A stretch of 64,000 bases of DNA from CAVQFB01 sp963711675 (GCA_963711675.1 CAVQFB010000007.1:1-64000); one strand, 5' to 3'; shown: positions 18,688-28,300, numbered from the stretch's first letter. The notes: generated from the sequence alone by a model not told the origin. Numbers and translations: made by a program.

Positions 18688-18729
18688 TGGATGCGCCAGT
18701 TTACCGGAAGTTACATCCGGTAGACGCGC

Positions 18730-20568
18730 CTACTGCATTTCCAGCGAGATCAGGTCTCCGTCACCGTCGCCGCGGTCGCGATAGTTTATCCCCACGTTCC
18801 GGTTCGCCCAGTCACAAGAGAACTTGTCAGCTCCGATCAAAATAGCGTGATTGGTGTCGCGAACATGCATCTTCCACGACTTCGTCCCCGACACCACTGT
18901 AATCACCGCACCCGGCATTGCCGAACAGTCGACCGTTGTAAGCTTGCCCTTCAGGAATCGCGCCGGCGTGGGAACCTGGGCCACGATTTCCGGCTTGGCG
19001 TTGCCACCTTGTTCCACGTGAGGATCGGCGAGATGGTTCACGCGGCTTACAGGGACAAAGACTTGCTGTCCATTCGCGGCGTGCAACTGGTCTCTGAAAC
19101 TCTCCGCCTGGGCCAGACTTTGCGACGCCATCGTCGCAACCTCGGGGTTGCGACTGCCCTCCAGGGCCTTTAGCAGTTGAATACCCTGGTCAACCATCGA
19201 GGCAGACAAGTAAATCTGAGCCAGATTGAAGATATAAGGCTCGTTTCGCGGGTTCAGGGACACTGCCTTCTGCGCAGCCTGGACCGCACCATTCGAATCT
19301 CCGAGGGAGCTTCGCGCAAAAGCGAGCAGACTGTACGCGTCCGCGAAGGTAGGATCGAGCGCGATGGCAGTGTCCAGCTCTTTCTTCACTTGATTCAGGG
19401 TTTGCGGATCCTGCATTGAAAAGCCTTGCTGGTGCGCCAACAAAGCAAAATAGTAATGGACTCGCGGATCCTTCGAATCCGTCTCTATGGCTCGCTGGAA
19501 ATATTCCTTGGCCTTGGGTAAGTCGTGCTTTTGCAAGTACGCGTATCCCAGACCGCGTAGAGAAGCCTCCTGGTTCGGATTGGTCTTCAGAATCTCCTGA
19601 AACTCGGTCATGGACTGATCCAGATAATCCCGAGAGTGGAGGTGGATATCGGCCAGGATTGCGGCGCTGTCGCCGGCACCCATCGGATTCGAGGTGTAGC
19701 CACTGCTGGCAATTCCGGGTGGGGCGGGAACCGGATAGTACTTATATCGGCCGCTGCTCAGGTAATTACGCAGAACCTTGTCGAACTGTGCACAGTTCAT
19801 GCCAAGGGCGCGCTGCAGGCTGTCGTCGACGGACATCTTTTTCTCGGTGACCATCTCGAAATAAGTGGCGAGTTTCGGCACTAGGTTGTTATCGAACAAA
19901 TAGTGGACCACGAGTCCTGACTGGGCGTAGAACACGGTCCGGTGATCGCCGTTCTCGTTGTAAGTGCTGGAATATTGCTGCACGCGAAACAGGTCGACGG
20001 TGTGCATCATGCCTTCTTGCTGCAGGATGCGATACTCCATCTCGGGAATCTTGCCGACCCTGGCTTCCTTGTTGTCCACTTCGATGCTGGAGAAATACTC
20101 GGCGAATCCCTCTTCAAACCAGGGATCCATATGCATGGCCACGGTAGCATTTATGAGTTGATGAGCGTATTCGTGGAAAACCACTTGCCACGGACTCTCG
20201 GAGGAAAGATCCAACATGATAAAACTGCGGTCCTGGCCAGCCTGAAACAGCCCCGCCACTTCGGTCTGTTTGCCCTTCCACACGGGAGCGAATTGCCGCA
20301 TATCCTTGCGATTGCGAAAAGCCACGATCTGCAACGGCACAGGAAGGATTACAGTAGCTTTTACCATCAAGGCCCCGTACACCGCGCGCATCTGCTCAAA
20401 ATGAAAAGCGACGTCGCGGCCGCGCTTTTCTCCCGCGTCGGTGACGACAGAAAAGTTTGGAGAATGAACTTCCACCCATTGTGGCTCACCGGCAAAGACC
20501 GAAGGAACCCAACAGGAAAGAGAAAACAAGGCAAGGGCACAAACAAATCGGCCAGAGCGGATACTCAT
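18730..20568 (-). CDS. exported DUF1570 gluzincin-like peptidase with TPR repeats
   Basis: ATG 20568 is preferred over a TTG at 20580. An export signal (residues about 1-27, ending VFAGEPQW) precedes the DUF1570 peptidase-MA-like domain with VFHEYAHQLINATVAMH, a HExxH-type zinc site, and WFEEGFAEYFSSIEV, the downstream Glu ligand. Residues about 290-490 are TPR repeats (LRGLGYAYLQKHDLPKAKEY; FADAYSLLAFARSSLGDS). The C-terminal about 100 residues form a small domain of unknown role. It is probably a periplasmic metallopeptidase or a scaffold. About 612 residues, intact. Confidence 0.85.
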   Translation of the reverse strand: MSIRSGRFVCALALFSLSCWVPSVFAGEPQWVEVHSPNFSVVTDAGEKRGRDVAFHFEQMRAVYGALMVKATVILPVPLQIVAFRNRKDMRQFAPVWKGKQTEVAGLFQAGQDRSFIMLDLSSESPWQVVFHEYAHQLINATVAMHMDPWFEEGFAEYFSSIEVDNKEARVGKIPEMEYRILQQEGMMHTVDLFRVQQYSSTYNENGDHRTVFYAQSGLVVHYLFDNNLVPKLATYFEMVTEKKMSVDDSLQRALGMNCAQFDKVLRNYLSSGRYKYYPVPAPPGIASSGYTSNPMGAGDSAAILADIHLHSRDYLDQSMTEFQEILKTNPNQEASLRGLGYAYLQKHDLPKAKEYFQRAIETDSKDPRVHYYFALLAHQQGFSMQDPQTLNQVKKELDTAIALDPTFADAYSLLAFARSSLGDSNGAVQAAQKAVSLNPRNEPYIFNLAQIYLSASMVDQGIQLLKALEGSRNPEVATMASQSLAQAESFRDQLHAANGQQVFVPVSRVNHLADPHVEQGGNAKPEIVAQVPTPARFLKGKLTTVDCSAMPGAVITVVSGTKSWKMHVRDTNHAILIGADKFSCDWANRNVGINYRDRGDGDGDLISLEMQ

Positions 20569-20746
20569 ACAACACCCCAAAACGAATCGTCATAGTACAC
20601 GAGTTTTATGAATTTGCCAGTGTTGTGTTTGGGAACAACTACAGACAACGGCGCAACGACTTAGGCTAGAGTTACAAAGGTTCCAGACGCGCTGGATTGT
20701 TTCGTTAGGTAAGATTAGGTTCGACAGTCTCCGTGGTGTATCGCAG

Positions 20747-23700
20747 CTACACGACGAAGTACTTGGCTGCGGGATGGTGCACCACGATGGCCGACGTCGA
20801 TTGTTCAGGATCGAGCAGAAAGCCGCTCGTCAAGCGCACACCGACGTTCTCTTCGGGATGGAGCAACGCGAACAGCTTGGTCTGGTCTTCGAGGTTCGGA
20901 CAAGCAGGATAGCCGAACGAATACCGCGAGCCACGATACTTCTGGTGAAACAGGTCGCGAATGTGCGGTGAGTCGTCTCCGGAGATGCCCAGCTCATCGC
21001 GCATGATCTTGTGGTGAAACTCGGCGAGTGCTTCGGCGGTTTCGACGCCCAGACCATGCAGGTAGAGATATTTGGTGTACTCGCCGCCTTCGAACAGGCG
21101 CTGGGTTTCCTTCGTGGTCGCGGGACCGATCGTTACCAGAGACAGGCCGAGCACGTCCATTTTCCCCGACGATTTGGGCGCAAAGAAATCGGCGATGGCA
21201 AGCTTGCGACCTTCGCGTTGGCGGGGGAAGGTGAACCGGAGGAGTTCTTTGCGCGGTAGAGACGAGCTGGGCTCGGCTGTCTTCGTTTCAGTGGGCGGCT
21301 CGTACACGATCACGTCATTGCCTTCGCCCTGTGCCGGGAAATAGCCGTACACGACTTTGGGCTCGAACAAACCGCTGCCCGCGACTTCCTCTTGCAGCGT
21401 CTTCAGAATTGGGCGGAACTTCTGATCAACCAGTCGCAGGTAGTCTGCCTGCGAGGCCGTCTTCAATTGCCACTGGTTCTTGAAGAGCGCGGTCTCGTTG
21501 ATGTACTGGAAGAGTTGCCGCAAGTCGTAATCCTTGCGCACACGCACGCCCCAGAACGGCGGTACAGGAATATTCGGAGCGTCACTTACCACCGGGCTTC
21601 TCTCAGCAAACACCGGCCCGGTTTCTTCATCCACGGCAGCGGCCTTGGAATACTCCTTCACGGTCTTCCCTTCCGTGAGGCGCTTTTCGCGCGGACCATC
21701 CTCGGAGGCCAGATCCTCCATGATATGCAGCCCTGAAAAAGCGTCGTCGGCATAGAACACGGCGTTCGAATATTCACGCCGCAGGTCATCTTCCACGTAC
21801 TTGCGGGTGAGCGCCGCACCGCCGCAGATCACGGGGAAATCCAGGCTCTGCCGCTGCAGATCCTGGATGACGTATTTCATTTCGAGCGTTGACTTCACCA
21901 GCAGCCCGCTTAACCCGATAGCGTGCGCTTTATGCTCCTGCGCAGCCTTGATGATCGTGTCACCCGGCTGCTTGATGCCGAGGTTGACCACTCGGTAGCC
22001 ATTGTTGGTAAGGATGATATCGACCAGATTCTTGCCGATGTCGTGCACATCACCCTTCACCGTGGCCAGGACGATGGTAGCCTTCTGCGAGCCAGCCTTC
22101 TTTTCCATCTTCGGCTCAAGATAAGCGACCGCCTGCTTCATGACTCCAGCAGAGTCGAGAACGGAAGGCAGTTGCATCTTGCGCGCACCGAAAAGGTCTC
22201 CGACCGTCTTCATGCCGTCGAGCAGGACGGTGTTGATCAACTCCAGTGGCGAGTATTCCTTCAGAGCGTCTTCAAGCAGATCTTCCAACGACTTCTTGTG
22301 CGCACCCTCGCCTACCGACTTCTCACCGTTGATGATGGCGAACTTCAGCTTGTCTTCGACCGAGAGCGTCTCGACGTGTGCAGTGGTCGAAGCTTGCGGC
22401 TTGCCCTTCAGACCGGCGAAGTGATTCATGTACACCTGCAGCGGATCGCCGGCCGAGGTGTCGCGATAAATCAGCTTGCGGGCAAGATCAACCTCTTCCT
22501 GAGGAATCTTGTACAGCGGGTAGATTTTGGTGTAGTTGACGATGGCCATGTCGAGACCGTTGTCGACCGCCTCATGCATGAACACGCTATTGAGCACGCG
22601 CCGCGGATACGCGTCCAGCCCGAACGAAATATTACTGACGCCGAGAATCGTCTTCACGTCGGGCAGTTCGTGCTTGATGCGCTTGATGGCCTCGAGCGTC
22701 TCCATGCCCGCAGATCGATACTCTTCCTGACCGGTTGAAATCGGCAAGGTCAACGCGTCGAAAATCAGGTCCACGGATCGAACGCCATATTTCTTCGTAG
22801 CCAGTTCGTAAATGCGCTTTGCGATAGCGGTCTTTTTCTCGGCGGTGAGAGCCATGCCCTCTTCGTCGATGGTGAGCGCAATCACGGCCGCGCCGTAACG
22901 CTTGGCCATCGGGAGGACTTTGGAGGTCCGCTTCTCGCCGTCTTCCAGGTTGATGGAATTGATGATCGCCTTGCCCGGAATGCGCTTCAACGCTTCTTCC
23001 ACGACGTCAGCTTCGGTGCTATCGACCAGAATGGGCGCGGGCACGCGCGTGGCGATCCGGTTCAGGATGGACGAGATGTAGTCCTTTTCGTCTTCGCCCA
23101 CAATGGCGCAGCACAGATCCAGCATGTGCGAGCCTTCGTTCACAAGCTTCTTGGCCAGCGCCAGGATGTCATCGTATTTCTTGCCGCGGACCAGGTTGCG
23201 GAAATGTTCGACCCGCGTCGTCGTATTCATTTCCTCGGCGACGATCAGGGGCTTGGGCTCAAGGTCGAGGGGAACCGTCGTGTAGGCGCTTGAAGCGGCG
23301 CCGACTGCTTTCACTTCCCTCTTCGCGGGTTCGACCCCGGCAACCGCATCGACCACCGCTTTGAGATGCTCTGGAGTTGTACCGCAGCAGCCGCCAACAA
23401 TTCGGACGCCGTAATCCTGCACGAAGTGCTTGTGATATTGCGCCAGTTCCTCAGGCGTCAGCTTGAAGACAGCGACTCCGCCTTCATTGACCGGCAACCC
23501 GGCATTGGGCAGCACCGAGACATGCTTCGTGCAGTTCAGGCCCAGGTAGCGGACCGCATCGTTCATCTCTTTCGGGCCGGTGGCGCAGTTCAGCCCGATG
23601 GCGTCAGCGCCAAGCGGCTCAAGCGCGGTTAATGCAGCGCCGATTTCGGTGCCGAGCAACATCGTGCCCGATTCCTGAAGCGTCACTTGAACTGTCAGCG

Positions 23701-24250
23701 GGAGGCGTTTCCCCGCCTTCTCCATGGCCTCAAGTGAGGCGATCGTCGCGATCTTCGCCTGAAGCAGGTCCTGGCAGGTTTCCACTAACAGCACATCCAC
23801 TCCACCTTCGATCAACGCCAGCGCCTGCTCGATATAGGTGGCCAGCATGTCATCGAAACTGATGTGGCCGAGCGAAGGCAACTTGGTAGTGGGCCCCATG
23901 GATCCGGCGACAAAGCGCGGCTGATCCTTAGTGGAGAATTGCTGCGCCACTTCCCTGGCGAGTTTTGCTGCAGCGACGTTGATCTCCCGTGTACGGTCCG
24001 CCAGCCCGAACTCTCCCAAGACGATGCTCGAGCCTCCGAAGGTGTCCGTTTCAATGACGTCGCAACCAACCTTCAGAAAGTCGGCGTGAATCTCCCGGAT
24101 GATGTCAGGACGGCTGAGGACCAGCACCTCGCTGCAATTCTCTTTGCCCCAGTAGTCATCGAGCGTGGGATTCCGCTTGTGGATGCTCGTCCCCATAGCG
24201 CCGTCGTAGATGACGACGCGTTCCTGCACGGTTTTTAAGAAGTCAGACAT
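20747..24250 (-). CDS. metH: cobalamin-dependent methionine synthase
   Basis: About 1167 residues from ATG 24250 (MSDFLKTVQERVVIYDGAMG); an in-frame codon at 24328 would add 26 residues without homology. Domains in order: homocysteine methyltransferase (to about 320, zinc Cys in GLNCATGP and GGCCGTTP), pterin-binding folate domain (about 350-610), B12 cap and B12-binding domain with GDVHDIGKNLV near residue 730 (axial His), and the SAM-binding activation domain (from about 900; RYSFGYPACPNLEDQ). It transfers the methyl group of methyl-tetrahydrofolate to homocysteine. All four modules are present in one polypeptide. No B12 or SAM riboswitch was recognised upstream. Confidence 0.95.
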   Translation of the reverse strand: MSDFLKTVQERVVIYDGAMGTSIHKRNPTLDDYWGKENCSEVLVLSRPDIIREIHADFLKVGCDVIETDTFGGSSIVLGEFGLADRTREINVAAAKLAREVAQQFSTKDQPRFVAGSMGPTTKLPSLGHISFDDMLATYIEQALALIEGGVDVLLVETCQDLLQAKIATIASLEAMEKAGKRLPLTVQVTLQESGTMLLGTEIGAALTALEPLGADAIGLNCATGPKEMNDAVRYLGLNCTKHVSVLPNAGLPVNEGGVAVFKLTPEELAQYHKHFVQDYGVRIVGGCCGTTPEHLKAVVDAVAGVEPAKREVKAVGAASSAYTTVPLDLEPKPLIVAEEMNTTTRVEHFRNLVRGKKYDDILALAKKLVNEGSHMLDLCCAIVGEDEKDYISSILNRIATRVPAPILVDSTEADVVEEALKRIPGKAIINSINLEDGEKRTSKVLPMAKRYGAAVIALTIDEEGMALTAEKKTAIAKRIYELATKKYGVRSVDLIFDALTLPISTGQEEYRSAGMETLEAIKRIKHELPDVKTILGVSNISFGLDAYPRRVLNSVFMHEAVDNGLDMAIVNYTKIYPLYKIPQEEVDLARKLIYRDTSAGDPLQVYMNHFAGLKGKPQASTTAHVETLSVEDKLKFAIINGEKSVGEGAHKKSLEDLLEDALKEYSPLELINTVLLDGMKTVGDLFGARKMQLPSVLDSAGVMKQAVAYLEPKMEKKAGSQKATIVLATVKGDVHDIGKNLVDIILTNNGYRVVNLGIKQPGDTIIKAAQEHKAHAIGLSGLLVKSTLEMKYVIQDLQRQSLDFPVICGGAALTRKYVEDDLRREYSNAVFYADDAFSGLHIMEDLASEDGPREKRLTEGKTVKEYSKAAAVDEETGPVFAERSPVVSDAPNIPVPPFWGVRVRKDYDLRQLFQYINETALFKNQWQLKTASQADYLRLVDQKFRPILKTLQEEVAGSGLFEPKVVYGYFPAQGEGNDVIVYEPPTETKTAEPSSSLPRKELLRFTFPRQREGRKLAIADFFAPKSSGKMDVLGLSLVTIGPATTKETQRLFEGGEYTKYLYLHGLGVETAEALAEFHHKIMRDELGISGDDSPHIRDLFHQKYRGSRYSFGYPACPNLEDQTKLFALLHPEENVGVRLTSGFLLDPEQSTSAIVVHHPAAKYFVV

Positions 24251-24459
24251 TGCTTCCAGATTGTCACGATCGATTATGCGATCAAACCCCTTGCTCAATA
24301 CATTACTGGCGCGGCCGACCTTTGGCACCTTACCTTCAGCGAATCACCCATGGCAGAGGTGGAAATGCGCGAACTCGAGTGCGACTGTCGGTACTCCAGC
24401 ACCTGCGACCTGACCAGCCTGAATACCCCAAGCCGGGCGATTATCGCTGTATACACAAA

Positions 24460-24482
24460 CGCCGGCCCACGGGGGACCGGCG
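24460..24482 (-). terminator. intrinsic-like terminator after nuoI-like gene
   Basis: On the minus strand CGCCGG and CCGGCG (24477-24482 and 24460-24465) form a 6-bp GC stem around an 11-nt loop, followed by TTTGTGT. It lies about 30 bp after the nuoI-like stop. The T tract is short. Confidence 0.5.
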
Positions 24483-24511
24483 TCTGCATTTTAAGCTCGA
24501 CGAGTTGAACT

Positions 24512-25042
24512 TCAGCTCCCTGGTGTTGGCAAGGCAGGTGCTCCGACCGCCACTTCCGAAGCGGCAAACACTTCATTCGCGCCCATGTGTGCCGGCGCCG
24601 CCGAGAGCAACTGCTCCTTGCGATAAATCAGATTGCTGGCATTGAACGTGGCCAACTCAAAACCGTGACCGTGCGTGATGGCGTCGGTCGGACACGCTTC
24701 CACGCAATAACCACAAAAAATGCAGCGGTTGTAATCGATGTTATAAACCTTGGCGTAACGCTCCGCGCCGCTCACCCTGTTCTCGGCCGTGTTCTCCGCC
24801 GCCTCGATATAGATGCAGTTCGACGGGCAAGCGGCGGAACACAGAAAGCAGGCGACGCACTTCTCCAGGCCATTCTCGTCGCGTTGCAGCACGTGCATCC
24901 CGCGAAAGCGCTCCTGGAACCTGGCGCCCTTCAGCGGACCCGGCCCGTCGGGATAGTTCTCCACGATCGTGGGCTGGAACATCTCCATGAAGGTGATGGA
25001 CATGCCCTTGGCAATGGCGGCTATGTCTTTGAGGATCGGCAT
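24512..25042 (-). CDS. nuoI: NADH-quinone oxidoreductase subunit I-like 2x[4Fe-4S] ferredoxin
   Basis: 176 residues from ATG 25042. After KGMSITFMEMFQPTIVENYP come two cluster motifs: CVACFLCSAACPSNC and CIFCGYCVEACPTDA, with the spacing of NuoI, which carries clusters N6a/N6b in complex I. GPGPLKGARFQERFRGMHVL is also typical of NuoI. The C-terminus is an Ala/Pro-rich tail. No other nuo genes are in the window, so it is a stand-alone copy; it may still serve complex I or another ferredoxin-type role. Confidence 0.85.
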   Translation of the reverse strand: MPILKDIAAIAKGMSITFMEMFQPTIVENYPDGPGPLKGARFQERFRGMHVLQRDENGLEKCVACFLCSAACPSNCIYIEAAENTAENRVSGAERYAKVYNIDYNRCIFCGYCVEACPTDAITHGHGFELATFNASNLIYRKEQLLSAAPAHMGANEVFAASEVAVGAPALPTPGS

Positions 25043-25152
25043 GAATGACTAGTATACCGAAAGCCCGCGAGAGGCGCTGGAGGGGACGTAGATCGGCGGG
25101 AGTGAGACCGGAGCCGGGATGTTGAGGTAAAGCCTGGCTACGACAAGTTAGC

Positions 25153-25559
25153 TCAGTGGCATTTGCACCACGGTGTTCTTCGTGTCGCCTCTGTAAGCCT
25201 AAGCCTTGGTATCCGTCGTAGGTCATGCACAGTTCAGTGCTTTTATATTCTGAGAACCTGAACCTGATTGACTCAATTGGTCTGCCATCTGAGCTGAGTA
25301 CGATCAGAGTATGACGCTCACTGGTATCCAGCTCGTCGATCTTAAGACTCTTTAGGTCGGGCCACGCTACCGCTGGCCTCTTGTCAATTTTGACTCTTAG
25401 CCCATGCGAATTGATTCGCCCGTTGGGAAGAGTCGGTGGTTCTTTCCAGAAAGGATCGTCGGCCCTGGCCGGAATGCAGACGCTGCCAGTAATCTGTTGA
25501 GCTGTAGCCAGATGGGAAATAGAGAGAATCAGTATGGGTACAACAACGCCGATCTTCAT
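25153..25559 (-). pseudogene. secreted hypothetical protein, 3' frameshift
   Basis: ATG 25559 starts an export signal (MKIGVVVPILILSISHLATA). The mature part reads QQITGSVCIPARADDPFWKE, WPDLKSLKIDELDTSERHTL, IESIRFRFSEYKSTELCMTY. In the original frame it runs on into the nuoI-like gene. A one-base shift near 25197 gives DGYQGLRLTEATRRTPWCKC and a stop at 25153-25155, the kind of conserved C-terminus seen in acidobacterial paralogues. No biochemical function known. Confidence 0.5.
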
Positions 25560-25633
25560 AACGGCCCCAAAGAGCACCTTGGGTAAAGATAGCAGGGTAG
25601 TTGGCGATATATTCTGAAATAGAGTGAAAAGCG

Positions 25634-25756
25634 ATGTTTGGCCGTAGCATCGTTACCGTGCTGGTGATTCTGGTGTCCCTAGCCGGTCTTATCGCACCGG
25701 TGCTTGTGGATGCTCATCATTGGTGGCCGCGCAAATCGAGAAAGAAAAAGACTTAG
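25634..25756 (+). CDS. small membrane protein (40 aa)
   Basis: ATG 25634 to TAG 25754-25756: MFGRSIVTVLVILVSLAGLI, APVLVDAHHWW, then a very basic tail (PRKSRKKKT). One membrane span with a positively charged C-terminus. Sits divergently from the secreted hypothetical gene. No family recognised; plausible small protein. Confidence 0.4.
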   Translation: MFGRSIVTVLVILVSLAGLIAPVLVDAHHWWPRKSRKKKT

Positions 25757-25803
25757 AGACCCTCAGTTGGTGTAATCGCCCGTTCACAACCGCAACCGTC
25801 AGT

Positions 25804-26235
25804 TCAGGAAGAGGAAGATTCCAATTCGCGTCGAAGCTGATCAGCGGAAAGACCGTTTTTCGTGAGCAGCTCAGCAGCAAAACTATCCCGGGATTCGAGC
25901 AATCCCAGCAGAAGATGCCAGTTTCCGATGTATTGATGACCAAGCTTGTCAGCTTCCCCTTCCGCCAAAATCAGCGCCTCCCGCGCTGCCTTACTTAACT
26001 CCAGGTCGTGCGGCAGACGGTTTTGTTCGCGCCGAGGGAGATGGGCGATGATCGTCTCAATGATCTCTTTCCCAGAAATTCCTTTCATGGTCCGGCTGGT
26101 CAGGACTGGATCATCTAGCAGCGCCAGCAGGAGATGCTCGGGGTCAATTTCTAACGATCCAAACCTATCAGCCTGATGTTTGGCGCGTACCACAGTCCGC
26201 CTCGATTCCTCGTTGTATCGAGCAAACATGCCCAT
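25804..26235 (-). CDS. stand-alone Clp N-domain protein
   Basis: 143 residues from ATG 26235 (MGMFARYNEESRRTVVRAKH), ending in SSSS. It contains the two imperfect repeats of the Clp N-terminal domain: LEIDPEHLLLALLDDP and LGHQYIGNWHLLLGLLESRD. No AAA+ ATPase part follows, so it is an adaptor-like or ClpC-N-like protein rather than an unfoldase. Such single-domain copies may bind substrates or compete for Clp adaptors. An upstream ORF extension to 26277 lacks homology. Confidence 0.8.
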   Translation of the reverse strand: MGMFARYNEESRRTVVRAKHQADRFGSLEIDPEHLLLALLDDPVLTSRTMKGISGKEIIETIIAHLPRREQNRLPHDLELSKAAREALILAEGEADKLGHQYIGNWHLLLGLLESRDSFAAELLTKNGLSADQLRRELESSSS

Positions 26236-26313
26236 AGGTGACTCCGCCACAAGGAATTGTCGGTAGCCGGTGACCAAGAGAATACAGCATCAAAGTATCT
26301 GATCCGGCGAATT

Positions 26314-26341
26314 GTTGGCGTAACATCCCGATTACACTCAT
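26314..26341 (+). repeat. dispersed 28-bp repeat, copy 1
   Basis: GTTGGCGTAACATCCCGATT plus ACACTCAT, identical at 29680-29707. The sequence after it is also loosely similar (GGTT then CT-AAAA). Belongs to the GTTGGYGTAA group of intergenic elements in this window. Confidence 0.7.
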
Positions 26342-26403
26342 TGGTTGGGTTCCTAAAATCTGCCAGTCCTCCCATACGTATTTCCGGCGTTCCCACTCCC
26401 CAC

Positions 26404-27417
26404 TCACATCGTGAGTACGACTCGGAATTGGGCATGGCCGCTCATCATGCGGGCGAAGGCTTCGCCAGCTTTCGCGAGCGGATACCTTTCAATCATGGCG
26501 CGCACGCCGGTCAATTCCGCGAATCGCAGCGTGTCTTCGGAGTCAGTGGGAATTCCTGACGACCACCCCTTGAGGTTCTTCATGCCCCGGATGAGCTGGA
26601 TGGGGGTGACTTCGATCGGATCGAACGTGGCGCCAACTACCATCATGGTGCCGTTGTCGCCGAGGCCATCGATCAGCGCGGACATCGATTTCGAGCTGGG
26701 TGCGGTGGCAAGGATGGCGCGGGCGCCGCCGAGTTTCTGCAGCTCTGCGGCCGCGTTGGTGGCGGCGCTGTCGATGTACACGGCCGCTCCCAGCTTCCTG
26801 GCGAGAGCGCTGTTCTCCGGTCCGCGTCCAATCGCCGCGACCTTGTAGCCGAACTTCTGCGCGAACTGAATTCCCAGGTGTCCGAGCCCGCCAACCCCCT
26901 GGACCGCCACCAGGTCACTCGGCATCGCGCCGCTGTGGCGCAGCGCGTTAAAGGTGGTGATCCCCGCACACAGCAGGGGTGCGGCTTCGGCGGCATCGAG
27001 CGACTCCGGCATCCGCGCCAGCGCTTCCACCGGGGCCAGCATGTATTCGGCATAACCACCGTCATAACTGATTCCGGAAATCTTGAGATTGGCACAGTTC
27101 GCAAAGTCGCCCCTTCGACAGGCCAGGCAAGTACCGTCCTGACCGCCATGCCAGCCAACTCCCACTCGCTGACCCTTCGACCACTGGGTCACGCCCGGGC
27201 CGGCTTCGTCAATTACGCCAGCCACCTCGTGCCCCGGCACGCGCGGGTAGGTGATGCCCGGCCAGACGCCTTCCTTGGTTAACACATCGCTGTGACAGAC
27301 TCCGCAAGCCTGCACGCGAATCCTCACTTGGCCCGGCCCCGGCTGCGGGATTTCCCGCTCGACAATCTCGAAGTCGGCTCCTGCCTTCGGTACCTGTGCG
27401 ACTTTCATCTTTGGCAT
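26404..27417 (-). CDS. zinc-dependent alcohol dehydrogenase
   Basis: 337 residues from ATG 27417 (MPKMKVAQVPKAGADFEIVE). Catalytic zinc residues: CGVCHSD, PGHEVAGVIDEAGPGV; Rossmann NAD(P) motif VQGVGGLGHLGIQFAQKFGY. The structural zinc lobe is GQDGTCLACRRGDFANC: three Cys, with Asp where the first of the four usual Cys normally stands. It belongs to the MDR family of alcohol/aldehyde dehydrogenases. Transcribed divergently from the SRPBCC gene. Substrate unknown. Confidence 0.9.
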   Translation of the reverse strand: MPKMKVAQVPKAGADFEIVEREIPQPGPGQVRIRVQACGVCHSDVLTKEGVWPGITYPRVPGHEVAGVIDEAGPGVTQWSKGQRVGVGWHGGQDGTCLACRRGDFANCANLKISGISYDGGYAEYMLAPVEALARMPESLDAAEAAPLLCAGITTFNALRHSGAMPSDLVAVQGVGGLGHLGIQFAQKFGYKVAAIGRGPENSALARKLGAAVYIDSAATNAAAELQKLGGARAILATAPSSKSMSALIDGLGDNGTMMVVGATFDPIEVTPIQLIRGMKNLKGWSSGIPTDSEDTLRFAELTGVRAMIERYPLAKAGEAFARMMSGHAQFRVVLTM

Positions 27418-27575
27418 TGCTTGCCTCCCGTTCAGTTTGCATGTGCGAAGTTGCGGCACGGGATTGGATGCAACGGGGCGTTTCAGGTTTCACTTAGTTG
27501 GTTGGCAGGAAAATGCGCATCACAGACAAGTCCGCCGGCAATGGCATACGCTGTGCCGAAAGGGGGCAGCAACCT

Positions 27576-28247
27576 ATGAAAAAATGGTTCATGCGCGCTG
27601 GAATCACGCTTCTGGCTCTCTTTCTATTTGCCGGGCTGGCCTACCACTTTGCGCTGCGGGGCTGGTGTTTGCGTTGGGGCACGACTGCGGCGGAATCTCG
27701 CGCCACATTGCCTGGAGACGATCTGTTCCCCGTCTATGCGGGAGAGGCCACCCATGCGATCACCATTCAGGCGCCGCCGCAGAAAGTATGGCCCTGGCTG
27801 ATGCAGATCGGGCAGGATCGCAGCGGCTTTTACAGCTACTCCTTCCTCGAAAATCTGGTCGGATGCGACATGCCCAAGGTTGAGCATCTCGTGCCGGAAT
27901 GGAAGCCGCGAGCCGTGGGAGAAACGGTGTGGTTTGTTACACCCAGGCATTTTGGTGGGCAGGGCCGTATGATCGCGGCGATTGTGGAGCCGCAGCGGTC
28001 GTTCGTGATGGTCAGCCCGAAGGACTGGGAAAGGCTGCAGGCCGGAAAGACTGCTCAGGAAGGTTTCTGGAGCTTCACGCTGGAACCTTTTGGTGACGGG
28101 CAAAGCCGTCTGATTGCGCGCGCCCGAGGCGCAACTCCTCCGACGCTCGCGTCGCGCGCAGTGGGCAGACTGTTCTGGGAGCCGATGCACTTCATCATGG
28201 AGCAGAAGATGCTGCGCACGATCCGGGATCTGTCGGAGCATGGCTAG
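27576..28247 (+). CDS. SRPBCC (START-like) membrane-anchored protein
   Basis: ATG 27576; 223 residues. An N-terminal membrane anchor (FMRAGITLLALFLFAGLAYHF) is followed by an SRPBCC domain: HAITIQAPPQKVWPWLMQIG, YSYSFLENLVGCDMPKVEHL, PAVGETVWF-like strand, QEGFWSFTLEPFGDGQSRLI. The family binds hydrophobic ligands in a helix-grip fold. The function here is unknown. An upstream in-frame start at 27498 lacks homology. Confidence 0.8.
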   Translation: MKKWFMRAGITLLALFLFAGLAYHFALRGWCLRWGTTAAESRATLPGDDLFPVYAGEATHAITIQAPPQKVWPWLMQIGQDRSGFYSYSFLENLVGCDMPKVEHLVPEWKPRAVGETVWFVTPRHFGGQGRMIAAIVEPQRSFVMVSPKDWERLQAGKTAQEGFWSFTLEPFGDGQSRLIARARGATPPTLASRAVGRLFWEPMHFIMEQKMLRTIRDLSEHG

Positions 28248-28266
28248 ATGGGCAAACCGGCTTGAT

Positions 28267-28300
28267 GGTTGGTGTAAACGCCTGCCTGGTTACATCAACC
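28267..28300 (+). terminator. hairpin downstream of SRPBCC gene
   Basis: GGTTGGTGTAA (28267-28277) pairs with TTACATCAACC (28290-28300): 11 bp with one G-T pair, 12-nt loop, about 20 bp after the stop. No T run. It shares the GTTGGTGT core with the hairpin after the GlsB gene. Confidence 0.5.

Noticed and set aside
19942..20595. 217-codon plus-strand frame over the DUF1570 gene
   Set aside because: Antisense to the HEYAH zinc site and export signal; no own homology.
24251..24459. SAM or cobalamin riboswitch upstream of metH
   Set aside because: I looked for the conserved SAM-I (GGGA...GGCAACC) and B12-box features on the minus strand and did not find them.
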